DNA of 18,055 nt from an uncultured Lachnospiraceae bacterium. GTDB lineage: Bacteria; Bacillota; Clostridia; Lachnospirales; Lachnospiraceae. Below, one piece after another: positions 7,638 through 14,351 of the stretch (position 1 is its first letter; each line of letters starts with the position of its first letter). The DNA is taken from assembly GCA_910578795.1 (NCBI GenBank), contig CAJTSD010000059.1, forward strand, positions 1 through 18,055, written 5' to 3'. A program made the translations under genes and the position numbers. The notes beneath the pieces are model-generated. The model was not told the origin of the DNA. It made no database searches and was given only the letters and a program-made list of their open reading frames with translations.

Positions 7638-8267
7638 CTATTTTTCTTCACTTTTTTTCTTTGAACCCTGCTCCTTTTCCCGGCTCTCCCTCATGCTGTC
7701 TATCAGCCGCTCTATAATCATTTTTTTCATATAAACATCAAAGCTTAAAGCACATATAAACGAAAACAGCTTTAAAAATTCCTTGTTATCCTCCGGCGCA
7801 TCTTCAAAAGTCCCCATTGCACAGTCATACTTATCGATAACATCTGCCTTAAGCCGTTCCATCTGCCCAGCCTTCATGCTAAAAACTTCCTCATAGATTG
7901 TTTCGATATCAAACCCTCCGTCTTTTTTGAAAAAATTATCCGTTACAGGCGCCAACAGTGTCTGAATATCATTAATTGAAAGGATCCCTTTATAATAATA
8001 GATAAAAATCAACACCAATACATGCTCACGCGAATATTTCTTTTTCACCGGAGGAGGCAGTAAATCATTCTTCGCATAATTGTTAATCATAGTCTTGGTC
8101 ATTACTTTATCCGCGTCAGGATAGCGAGAACCCCTGCGAAGATTTTTATCCATAAAAGTCGTCACCTGATCCATATACAAATCAATATTCGGAATATCTG
8201 ACGCACTGATATGACCAATACTGTCAACGCCCTCCATTATTTTATTCAATAAGTCCTTTGTATCCAT
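7638..8267 (-). CDS. DUF1836 domain protein, putative MerR-like regulator
   Basis: This 209-aa protein matches DUF1836, a family widespread in Firmicutes and thought to have a MerR-like winged-helix fold. The diagnostic part is about 55-102: MTKTMINNYAKNDLLPPP, then KKYSREHVL and a hydrophobic segment leading into LSINDIQTLL. The remaining C-terminal half is helical, with a Lys/Glu-rich tail. The longest frame starts at a TTG (8279), but ATG at 8267 is preceded by GAGAGGA four bases upstream and gives MDTKDLL, so I use it. Transcription comes from the consensus-like promoter at 8340-8368, divergent from yerC, with a palindrome over the start point. DNA binding and self-regulation are inference; no target or ligand is known to me. 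Confidence 0.88.
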   Translation of the reverse strand: MDTKDLLNKIMEGVDSIGHISASDIPNIDLYMDQVTTFMDKNLRRGSRYPDADKVMTKTMINNYAKNDLLPPPVKKKYSREHVLVLIFIYYYKGILSINDIQTLLAPVTDNFFKKDGGFDIETIYEEVFSMKAGQMERLKADVIDKYDCAMGTFEDAPEDNKEFLKLFSFICALSFDVYMKKMIIERLIDSMRESREKEQGSKKKSEEK

Positions 8268-8318
8268 ATTTCCTCTCAATCTGCCGCTCTTTAAAAGAAA
8301 CCTAACACGCGGCTGCTC

Positions 8319-8336
8319 GCTTATCTGCTGATAAGC
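8319..8336. promoter_or_regulatory. Palindrome at the start point of the DUF1836 gene (operator candidate)
   Basis: GCTTATC (8319-8325) and GATAAGC (8330-8336) form a perfect 7-bp inverted repeat around TGCT. It begins three bases downstream of the -10 box and so spans the predicted start point, where a bound dimer would block initiation. It could equally form a 5' hairpin in the RNA. Confidence 0.45.
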
Positions 8337-8339
8337 TAC

Positions 8340-8368
8340 ATTATATAGTATTAAAAACTACTTATCAA
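8340..8368 (-). promoter_or_regulatory. Sigma-A promoter of the DUF1836 and 134-aa genes
   Basis: On the minus strand TTGATA (8363-8368) and a perfect TATAAT (8340-8345) have a 17-bp spacer. The start would fall near 8333, giving a leader of about 65 nt. It is divergent from the yerC promoter 32 bp away. Confidence 0.8.
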
Positions 8369-8400
8369 GACCTTTATGATTATTTTTCCGTAAAAGTAAC

Positions 8401-8429
8401 TTTACATCGCTTCTTTTATATGATACAAT
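8401..8429 (+). promoter_or_regulatory. Sigma-A promoter of yerC
   Basis: TTTACA (8401-8406) and TACAAT (8424-8429) are 17 bp apart. The start point would be near 8436-8437, exactly at the left edge of the 8437-8454 palindrome, with a leader of about 60 nt to the yerC start codon. Confidence 0.75.
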
Positions 8430-8436
8430 ATTTAAA

Positions 8437-8454
8437 ACTGTAAAACTTTACAGT
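8437..8454. promoter_or_regulatory. Palindrome at the yerC start point (operator candidate)
   Basis: ACTGTAAA and TTTACAGT form a perfect 8-bp inverted repeat around AC, starting at the expected +1 of the yerC promoter. The position suits repression, possibly by YerC itself (a TrpR-like protein) or by the divergently encoded DUF1836 protein. The inner 14 bases resemble a LacI/CcpA-type cre site but lack its central CG. Confidence 0.5.
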
Positions 8455-8496
8455 ATTAAAGCACCTCAAATATTACTTTTTAAAGGGGATAGACGT

Positions 8497-8790
8497 ATGA
8501 ATAAAAAGATTAAAACAGAAGCTGTTGACCACCTTATTGATGCGCTTTTATGCCTTGAAACAAAAGAAGAAGGCTACAATTTTTTGGAAGATTTATGCAC
8601 TGTAAACGAGCTTCTTTCCCTCTCGCAGCGCTTCGAAGTTGCCACAATGCTGCGGGAACACAAAACCTATATGGAAATTGCCGAAAAAACAGGCGCTTCC
8701 ACAGCAACAATAAGCCGTGTAAACCGCTCTTTAAATTATGGCAGCGACGGCTATGAACTGATATTTGAACGATTAGGGAAAACTCCCTAA
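8497..8790 (+). CDS. yerC: YerC/YecD family TrpR-like DNA-binding protein
   Basis: The 97-aa all-helical protein matches the Firmicute YerC/YecD family, related to the E. coli trp repressor. The pattern is typical: an N-terminal helix, FLEDLCTVNELLSLSQRFEVATML (shortened here as FLEDLCTVNELL then SQRFEVATML), and a helix-turn-helix at about 58-79 (YMEIAEKTGASTATISRVNRSL region). It should bind DNA as a dimer. No tryptophan gene is near, and whether it binds an amino-acid ligand is not evident. It is preceded by AAAGGGG at a suitable distance, its own promoter and a palindrome over +1, suggesting self-regulation. It is monocistronic and its stop codon lies inside the terminator stem. Confidence 0.92.
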   Translation: MNKKIKTEAVDHLIDALLCLETKEEGYNFLEDLCTVNELLSLSQRFEVATMLREHKTYMEIAEKTGASTATISRVNRSLNYGSDGYELIFERLGKTP

Positions 8791-8835
8791 AATACCGGCA
8801 CATTCATATTCATTTTATGAATGTGCCGGTATTTT
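8789..8835. terminator. Bidirectional terminator overlapping two stop codons
   Basis: A perfect 19-bp stem pairs 8789-8807 with 8817-8835 (AAAATACCGGCACATTCAT and its complement) around a 9-nt loop. A/T runs at both ends give U tracts in both directions. The yerC stop (8788-8790) and the stop of the opposing gene (8834-8836) both lie at the base of the stem, so the terminator takes up the whole intergenic gap. Confidence 0.93.
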
Positions 8836-9514
8836 ATCCATACGTTTCCATAAATTCCAACGGATTGATATATTGATCCTGTTCAATAATCTGATATCCC
8901 AGCTGCTCATGCCCCGTTTCAATCACAAACAATTCTGTTGCCTTCGTAACCTCATCACCCTCACTCACTTTAGGCTTTGAACCGTTTCTGTAAACAGAAA
9001 AGTAACCGTTTCCGTGATCTACCATAACAATATAGCCACTGCCGCTGCTTCCGGCAATTGACGATACCGTACCGTTTGCCGTCGCAATCACCCCCGTACC
9101 CTGTGCAACATGAAAATAGGCAATCGGTTGACCGTCAAGTTCTGTTTCATTTGCATTATATGACGCCGTCCCTTTAAGAGGATATCCCGACGGCATACAA
9201 TTTTTTGCTTCTTCCGCCTCACGCCGTTTCTCCTGATGCAGCTTATCATTCACCGTATCACTCAAAATCTCCACCTTTTCCTGAAGCTTCTCATTCTCCG
9301 ACAAAAGACGGCTGTTCTCTTCCACAATTTTCTCACTCTGCAATCTAAGCGCCAAAATACTGTCATTTGCGGTTCCAAGCTCCCTTACCAAAATAAAGCA
9401 GTACGTGAGCGCCGTTATAATTAAGAAGGCTGCCGCCGCAAAAAACATGACCAGCATTTCCATTCTGATTGAAAATGTTTTCTCTCCTAATTTTTTCTCT
9501 AAACTTTCCTCCAT
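8834..9514 (-). CDS. Membrane-anchored coiled-coil protein with degenerate LytM/M23 domain
   Basis: The 226-aa protein has one membrane segment (about 20-44), a coiled coil (about 46-103, with repeated ENSRL/ENEKL heptads) and a C-terminal LytM-like domain (about 110-226) facing outward. The fold is recognisable from HGNGYFSVY, VSEGDEV and INPLEF, which in active M23 endopeptidases read HGNG..TLYAHL, V..G..V and NPL. The zinc ligands are not there: the HxGID motif is absent, YAHL has become YRNG, and the HLHFE motif has become LGYQI. It is therefore probably not a peptidase but a binding or activating protein, as with EnvC, NlpD or SpoIIQ. The coiled-coil-plus-LytM design resembles division or sporulation scaffolds. 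AGGAGG lies about nine bases before the ATG. Confidence 0.82.
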   Translation of the reverse strand: MEESLEKKLGEKTFSIRMEMLVMFFAAAAFLIITALTYCFILVRELGTANDSILALRLQSEKIVEENSRLLSENEKLQEKVEILSDTVNDKLHQEKRREAEEAKNCMPSGYPLKGTASYNANETELDGQPIAYFHVAQGTGVIATANGTVSSIAGSSGSGYIVMVDHGNGYFSVYRNGSKPKVSEGDEVTKATELFVIETGHEQLGYQIIEQDQYINPLEFMETYG

Positions 9515-9562
9515 CTCTGCCCACCTCCTGCCTTTTTTCTGACAATTTCTGTATCTGATACT

Positions 9563-9592
9563 ATTTTATCATAAGCAGGACAAAATGAACAA
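9563..9592 (-). promoter_or_regulatory. Sigma-A promoter with extended -10 for the LytM-like gene
   Basis: The minus strand carries TTGTTC (9587-9592), an 18-bp spacer and TAAAAT (9563-9568) preceded by TGA, an extended -10 motif. The start point would be near 9556, about 42 nt before the start codon. Confidence 0.55.
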
Positions 9593-9685
9593 CTACTTCG
9601 GTTGTATTTTTTTAAATTTTTTAATTTTTCCAACTTTACATAAAGCATAAACGATACATAAAATATTACTTTTCCATTTATGCAC

Positions 9686-11398
9686 CTATGCATGAACACA
9701 GCTTTCCTTCAACATCCGTTTGTTTTCATACATCAGGCTGTCCGCCGACATGACAGCCTCATCTATTTTTTCCCTAACCAGCGCTTCACAAACGCAAAAG
9801 CCATTGGCAATCTGCACCTCAAACGAATACTTCCCCGTCCTGTTCGCCTCGTCAATCAGACGCCGAAATTCGCAAAGCCCCTCCCGATATTTCTCCTTTA
9901 GCGACAAACCTGTCATAAAGACGCAAAATTCATCGCCGCCAATCCGATACGACTTTCCAAACCTGCCAAAACTTTTTTCAATAATCCGCGCCGCAAGCGT
10001 AATCAGCTCGTCTCCCTTTTCATGCCCCTGACTGTCGTTCACCTTTTTAAGGTTGTTGACATCTAAAAATACAATGCCAAGCTGCGATATCCCTGTTTCA
10101 CCACTTGCATATGCATCTAACTGCTCCAAATAAGCCGTTCTGTTCCCAAGCCCTGTTAACCCGTCCGAATACGCAAGACTCCTAATAATATCATACTTAA
10201 GACCATTCTCCAACAGCCTGTATGTTTCTAGCTGGCTGCTGATTGCAAGACATACCACAAAAATCAGCATGCCAACCCGAAGAAACTCCGCACGATCCAT
10301 GCGATCAGACTGCGAATAACGCATCATTTCGCACAGCGCAGAAATCCACAGTCCGCATAACCCCGACAACTGTAATACGCAATTTAAAATCGTTTGATGC
10401 TCTTTTAACATCTTCCTAAGCCGAATCATCACCCATGCAAGCAACACCACACAGCTTACGACAAGCGTCACCACCGCCCCCGCAAGCAAATCATGCAAAT
10501 CGCCGAATCCCAAAAGCTGCACTATAACGCACACCAATATGTATGTGGCATTCAAATAACAGAATACCCGCATAAAGCGGCTTTTCAAAATCTGATATTC
10601 ACAGTTTAAATACAACAGCAGCGGCATACTGTCCGTTATCATAACCATATTGTCAATCAACTGCAGAATGCGCATATCCAATACGAAAAACTGCACCACG
10701 TTTGTTTCAATCAGGCTCCATACTCCAATCAGTGCGGAATACAGTCCAAGCCATATCATGCCGTGATGCTTTCTCGCCTTTCCGTAAGCAGGCATTAAAT
10801 CAAATGCAATTAACACCATGCCGATAATAACCATCATCACACTCATGGCAATGCCAAATGCTTTCTTACGGCAGAGCGATAATATAATATCCGTCTTATC
10901 CCCCAACATCGTAAAGTCAACCGTAATTGCATCTGTATCGTATACCATGTAAATCTGCAACTCTAAAAGCGCATTGGAATAACAGTCGTAAACATTCGCG
11001 ATATTCCAAAGATTGCCGGGGGAACGGTTGTAAAACCTTGACTGGTAAACATTCGTTTCATAAAGCACTTCGCCGTCAGCCAAAAGCTTTGTATACACAT
11101 CTTTAGAGCGGTAAACAAGGCTTCTGTCGTTTTCCAGGGCTGGAATCCTATAGTAGATTGACAACACTCCTGCTTCCTCATCCATATAAGTACCGAGCTG
11201 ATTCAAATCAACAGGCTGTGTTCCAGCCTTATCAAGCGTCCAGCCATCGCTGATATTCTGGTAATCCGCAGCCGTCTTTTTATGTTCATCATATTCCTTT
11301 GTAATGCCCACTGCTATCACAATGGCTAGCATTCCAAAAAGTCCCAGTACATATAATGAAACAATTATTTTCCCAGGCAAGGTTTCCACACTCTTCAT
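9686..11398 (-). CDS. Seven-TM sensor diguanylate cyclase (GGDEF)
   Basis: The 570-aa protein should make cyclic di-GMP from two GTP. It has an N-terminal membrane helix (about 11-31), an extracytoplasmic domain (about 32-175), a block of about seven membrane helices (about 180-390) in the style of 7TMR-DISM receptors, and a cytoplasmic GGDEF domain (about 405-565). Active-site features are intact: DGLTGLGNR (412-420), LDVNNLKKVND with D446, GHEKGDE and GGDEF at 487-491. The product-inhibition RxxD site is absent; residues at the two key positions are both Gly (GRFG at 478-481). No EAL domain is present. The gene starts 11 bp after hisA with GGGTGGA before the ATG, so it is probably the last gene of the lysine-riboswitch operon. 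The ligand of the outer domain is unknown. Confidence 0.9.
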   Translation of the reverse strand: MKSVETLPGKIIVSLYVLGLFGMLAIVIAVGITKEYDEHKKTAADYQNISDGWTLDKAGTQPVDLNQLGTYMDEEAGVLSIYYRIPALENDRSLVYRSKDVYTKLLADGEVLYETNVYQSRFYNRSPGNLWNIANVYDCYSNALLELQIYMVYDTDAITVDFTMLGDKTDIILSLCRKKAFGIAMSVMMVIIGMVLIAFDLMPAYGKARKHHGMIWLGLYSALIGVWSLIETNVVQFFVLDMRILQLIDNMVMITDSMPLLLYLNCEYQILKSRFMRVFCYLNATYILVCVIVQLLGFGDLHDLLAGAVVTLVVSCVVLLAWVMIRLRKMLKEHQTILNCVLQLSGLCGLWISALCEMMRYSQSDRMDRAEFLRVGMLIFVVCLAISSQLETYRLLENGLKYDIIRSLAYSDGLTGLGNRTAYLEQLDAYASGETGISQLGIVFLDVNNLKKVNDSQGHEKGDELITLAARIIEKSFGRFGKSYRIGGDEFCVFMTGLSLKEKYREGLCEFRRLIDEANRTGKYSFEVQIANGFCVCEALVREKIDEAVMSADSLMYENKRMLKESCVHA

Positions 11399-11409
11399 AA
11401 TCCACCCTT

Positions 11410-12189
11410 TTATCCAATCATCTCCATAATCCTGTCAAGCTCCAGCGTGCCGCCAAACAAGGATAGCGCACTCCCGACCGTCACATGGATTCTTCCTTCG
11501 CCAAGTTCTTTTAACGTTTGTATATCCTCATAACAATGGACACCTCCCGCGTATGTTATCGGGATATCCCCGCCCCATTCTCCAAGTATTCTAACAAGCT
11601 GCTTCTCTATCCCTTGATTCTTCCCCTCCACATCCACCGCATGTATCAGAAATTCATCGCAATAACCTTTGAGCATATCCAGCGTATGCCCATCCACCAC
11701 CTCATCCGTAAACTTTTGCCAACGATCCGTCACAATATAATACTTCGCATCCCTCATACGGCAACTCAGATCAAGCACCAAATGCTCCTTCCCCACTGCT
11801 GCCCTCATGCGCTCCAAATGCTCCATATCAACCCGTCCATTTTGGAAAACAAACGAAGTTACGATAACATGAGACGCGCCTTCCCTAAGGTACGCCTCTG
11901 CATTCATGTCGTTGATTCCGCCGCCAACCTGCAACCCTTGCGGATACGCACCAAGCGCACAAAGCGCCTGTTTCCTTGTTGCCTCATAATAATCGCTGGA
12001 AGCAGGATTTAAAAGGATAATATGCCCCCCCTTAATTCCCTTTTCCCGATATAGTCCGGCATAATAAGCAGCATCCTTTCCGGTAACAAAATTCTCCTTC
12101 GCACTGTCCCCTGCATCCGTAAGGGAGGAGCCGACAATCTGCTTCACCTTTCCGTTGTGAATATCAATGCATGGTCGAAATTCCATCAT
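11410..12189 (-). CDS. hisA: HisA of the eukaryotic (HIS6-like) type, ProFAR isomerase
   Basis: The 259-aa protein should isomerise ProFAR to PRFAR, the fourth step of histidine synthesis, on a TIM barrel. It resembles the yeast HIS6/plant type rather than standard bacterial HisA: RPCIDIHNGKVKQIVG, YYAGLYREKGIKGGHIILL, GLQVGGGIND, VLDLSCRMRD, TDRWQKFTDE and ITYAGGVHCYEDI. The paired catalytic aspartates are present (D9 and about D140). The open frame begins earlier, but GGTGAGG lies six bases before ATG 12189 (a second ATG at 12186 is equally possible), one base after the dapB stop. No other his gene is in the window, and its place between dapB and a GGDEF gene is unusual. A shifted substrate cannot be excluded. 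Confidence 0.9.
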   Translation of the reverse strand: MMEFRPCIDIHNGKVKQIVGSSLTDAGDSAKENFVTGKDAAYYAGLYREKGIKGGHIILLNPASSDYYEATRKQALCALGAYPQGLQVGGGINDMNAEAYLREGASHVIVTSFVFQNGRVDMEHLERMRAAVGKEHLVLDLSCRMRDAKYYIVTDRWQKFTDEVVDGHTLDMLKGYCDEFLIHAVDVEGKNQGIEKQLVRILGEWGGDIPITYAGGVHCYEDIQTLKELGEGRIHVTVGSALSLFGGTLELDRIMEMIG

Positions 12190-12190
12190 T

Positions 12191-12952
12191 TCAGACCTCA
12201 CCAATAACATCTTTCATGTCATATTTTCCCGCCGGTTTTCCCTTTAGGAACTTCGCCGCCTGCACCGCTCCCTTTCCAAAGAGCGCCTTCGAATATGCCC
12301 TATGCGAAAACGTAATCACCTCGTCCTCTCCGGCAAAAATAATGTCATGATCACCCACAATCGTACCGCCTCTTACCGCACTGATGCCGATTTCCTTATC
12401 CGCACGCCGCTCTCTTTTCTGGCTTCTGTCGTACACATATTCGAACTGATTATCAAACTCTTCGTTTATCGAATCCGCAAGCGCAAGCGCCGTGCCGCTT
12501 GGAGCGTCCACCTTGAGGTTATGGTGCTTCTCCACGATTTCAATATCAAACCCAGCTGGAACAAGCACCTGCGCCGCATTCTTTAACAGTTTTAAGAGCA
12601 TATTCACGCCAAGCGACATATTTGCGGACTTTAAGACTGCAACCTTTTTCGCCGCCTCGTCCACATGCGCAAGCTGCACCTCCGAAAGTCCCGTCGTACA
12701 CAAAACACAGGGAAGCTGCTTTTCCACACAGTAATCCAAAAGCACGTCAACCGCTGCTGCCGCACAAAAATCAATTACCACATCCGCCGTCACATCGCAC
12801 TGTGAAATGTTTTGGAATACAGGATAGGTATTCCTGATATGGTCAGAAGCATCCACACCCGCCACAATTTCTATATCATCTTCCGTGGCAATGATATTGG
12901 AAATCATCTGACCCATTTTCCCGTTACAGCCGTGCATTATTACCTTTGTCAT
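12191..12952 (-). CDS. dapB: 4-hydroxy-tetrahydrodipicolinate reductase
   Basis: The 253-aa enzyme reduces the dapA product to tetrahydrodipicolinate with NAD(P)H in the lysine and diaminopimelate pathway. Visible motifs are the dinucleotide-binding GCNGKMG (8-14), VVIDFCAAAA, CTTGLSEVQL, SANMSLGVNMLL, the catalytic EKHHNLKVDAPSGTA (141-155; H143 and K147 as acid and substrate ligand), and RGGTIVGDHDIIF. The longest frame starts at TTG 12982, but ATG 12952 gives MTKVIMHGCNGKMG, the usual N-terminus with the Rossmann motif near residue 8. AGAAAGGA lies 11 bases before it, a slightly long gap. It follows dapA by 40 bp and abuts hisA. Confidence 0.96.
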   Translation of the reverse strand: MTKVIMHGCNGKMGQMISNIIATEDDIEIVAGVDASDHIRNTYPVFQNISQCDVTADVVIDFCAAAAVDVLLDYCVEKQLPCVLCTTGLSEVQLAHVDEAAKKVAVLKSANMSLGVNMLLKLLKNAAQVLVPAGFDIEIVEKHHNLKVDAPSGTALALADSINEEFDNQFEYVYDRSQKRERRADKEIGISAVRGGTIVGDHDIIFAGEDEVITFSHRAYSKALFGKGAVQAAKFLKGKPAGKYDMKDVIGEV

Positions 12953-12992
12953 GTCGTCTGTTATCCTTTCTTCTTTGTTCAATCAAAACTTC

Positions 12993-13880
12993 CTATTTTA
13001 GAATCCCATAATTTTTCATTGCCTTTTCAAGCTTTTGCGCATTTTCCGGCTCCATATCGGTCAATGGACGGCGCAGCGAACCCGCGTTCATTCCCATCAG
13101 GTTTAACGCCTTCTTAACCGGTATCGGATTAACCTCACAGAACAACGCGTCACAAAGCTCAATCATCCTAAGCTGCTCCTTACAACTCTCCTCCACTTTT
13201 CCGTCAAAATAAAGCTGGCAGATGTCATGTGTCTGCTGCGGTGCGACATTGGAGGTCACAGAAATAACGCCCTTCCCGCCAAGTGAAAGAATCGGTACAA
13301 TCTGATTATCGTTTCCAGAATATAAATCCACGCAGCCGTCCGCCAATGCCATAAGCTTTGCAATCTGTGATATATCACCGCTTGCTTCCTTCACACCCTT
13401 AATGTTCTCCACATCTTTACAGAGGCGCACCACCGTCGCCGGCGCAATATTGCAGCCAGTTCTGCTTGGCACATTATATAAAATAATGGGCAGCCTGACA
13501 GACTCTGCGATCATCTTATAATGTTCATACAACCCATTTTGTGTCGCCTTATTGTAGTAAGGGGTTACTAACAAAAGTCCGTCTACACCTGCCTTCTCTG
13601 CTTCCTGTGACAGATAAATTGCCGTTTCCGTACAGTTTGATCCTGTTCCCGCAACGACAGGCAGTCTTCCATTTACCTGCTTCACGCAAAACCGAATTAC
13701 ATCAATATGCTCCTCATGCGTCAGTGTTGATGACTCCCCTGTCGTACCGCACACAATAATTGCGTCCGTGCCGTTCTCCACTTGAAAGTCAATCAGCTTG
13801 GCAAACGCCTCATAATCCACTTCTTTGTTTTCCTTCATCGGTGTGACGATTGCCACCCCTGCTCCTGTAAAAATTGCCAT
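12993..13880 (-). CDS. dapA: 4-hydroxy-tetrahydrodipicolinate synthase
   Basis: The 295-aa TIM-barrel lyase condenses pyruvate with aspartate semialdehyde, the committed step to DAP and lysine. Key residues are visible: CGTTGES (T46, T47), Y109 in TPYYNK, Y135 and R140 in LYNVPSRTG, and the Schiff-base lysine K164 in GVKEASGD. Length is the family norm. The ATG at 13880 has AAGGAGG eight bases upstream. It is the first gene behind a lysine riboswitch and intrinsic terminator, so expression should fall when lysine is plentiful. It heads the dapA-dapB-hisA-GGDEF set. Confidence 0.97.
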   Translation of the reverse strand: MAIFTGAGVAIVTPMKENKEVDYEAFAKLIDFQVENGTDAIIVCGTTGESSTLTHEEHIDVIRFCVKQVNGRLPVVAGTGSNCTETAIYLSQEAEKAGVDGLLLVTPYYNKATQNGLYEHYKMIAESVRLPIILYNVPSRTGCNIAPATVVRLCKDVENIKGVKEASGDISQIAKLMALADGCVDLYSGNDNQIVPILSLGGKGVISVTSNVAPQQTHDICQLYFDGKVEESCKEQLRMIELCDALFCEVNPIPVKKALNLMGMNAGSLRRPLTDMEPENAQKLEKAMKNYGILK

Positions 13881-13915
13881 TGGTATGTCCTCCTTTTTAA
13901 ATAATCCTAAATATG

Positions 13916-13948
13916 AAAAAAACCGAGCATCTCATCTTAGATGACCGG
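13916..13948 (-). terminator. Riboswitch-controlled terminator ahead of dapA
   Basis: In the minus-strand RNA, the ten bases from 13948 down to 13939 (CCGGTCATCT) pair with 13932-13923 (AGATGCTCGG) with one G-U pair and one mismatch, around a 6-nt loop. Seven U follow. The position, between the lysine aptamer and dapA, marks it as the expression platform. Confidence 0.85.
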
Positions 13949-13995
13949 CGTCCCATACTTTAAAATACCGCTGCCTAAATACCGGCTTTGGTAAT

Positions 13996-14168
13996 ACGAT
14001 AGCGCTCCATCTGATGATGACAGTCATACGGCTCTTAACCGTATGCCCAAGACAAGAACCTTCAGGCAGTCCCTGCTTTCGGCGTCCTTTCCTTTCCCCT
14101 CTCCTCATCAGTGCCTGACACCTCCTAAAAGGTACTCTTAAAAAACGCAACCTCTATCTTTGCATCTC
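13996..14168 (-). promoter_or_regulatory. Lysine riboswitch (L box) aptamer
   Basis: Read on the minus strand, the conserved core elements of the class come in order: GATAGAGGTTGCG and AAGAGTACC at the 5' side, GACGCCGAAAGCA in the middle, the CATACGG/CCGTATG stem, and GACTGTCATC...GATGGAGCGCTATC at the 3' side, closing P1 with GATAG/CTATC. These match the B. subtilis lysC leader closely. It lies just after a consensus promoter and before an intrinsic terminator and dapA. Lysine binding should favour termination and lower expression of dapA and the genes behind it. Confidence 0.94.
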
Positions 14169-14178
14169 ATTTCTTTAT

Positions 14179-14207
14179 ATTATATCGTCTGCAAAACGGA
14201 CTGTCAA
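14179..14207 (-). promoter_or_regulatory. Consensus sigma-A promoter of the dapA operon
   Basis: The minus strand has a perfect TTGACA (14202-14207), a 17-bp spacer and a perfect TATAAT (14179-14184). The start near 14172 gives a leader of about 290 nt containing the riboswitch. A fully consensus promoter fits control that lies mainly in the leader. Confidence 0.93.
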
Positions 14208-14285
14208 CGTCTGCGCAGAAATTTCGTCATACAAAATATACAGGAACAAATACACAAAAGTAAAATGCACAGAAAATAACCCATT

Positions 14286-14324
14286 AAAAAATCCGAACAG
14301 CCTACCCCGCCTGCCCGGATTTTT
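14286..14324 (-). terminator. Intrinsic terminator of the CobA-like gene
   Basis: In the minus-strand RNA, AAAAATCCGGGCAG pairs with CTGTTCGGATTTTT (two G-U pairs) around a 10-nt loop, the 3' side continuing into a U run from the A run at 14286-14291. It lies 27 bp past the stop of the CobA-like gene and insulates it from the dapA promoter. Confidence 0.82.
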
Positions 14325-14351
14325 AAACTCTATTTTCAATTTTCCGTACAC

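Noticed and set aside
8439..8452. CcpA cre site at the yerC palindrome
   Set aside because: The inner bases TGTAAAACTTTACA resemble cre but the central CG needed by LacI/CcpA proteins is AC, so I list it only as a generic operator candidate.
13932..14150. 72-codon leftward open frame between dapA and its promoter
   Set aside because: It lies within the lysine aptamer and terminator, is Arg-rich, has no family resemblance, and is explained by the structured RNA.
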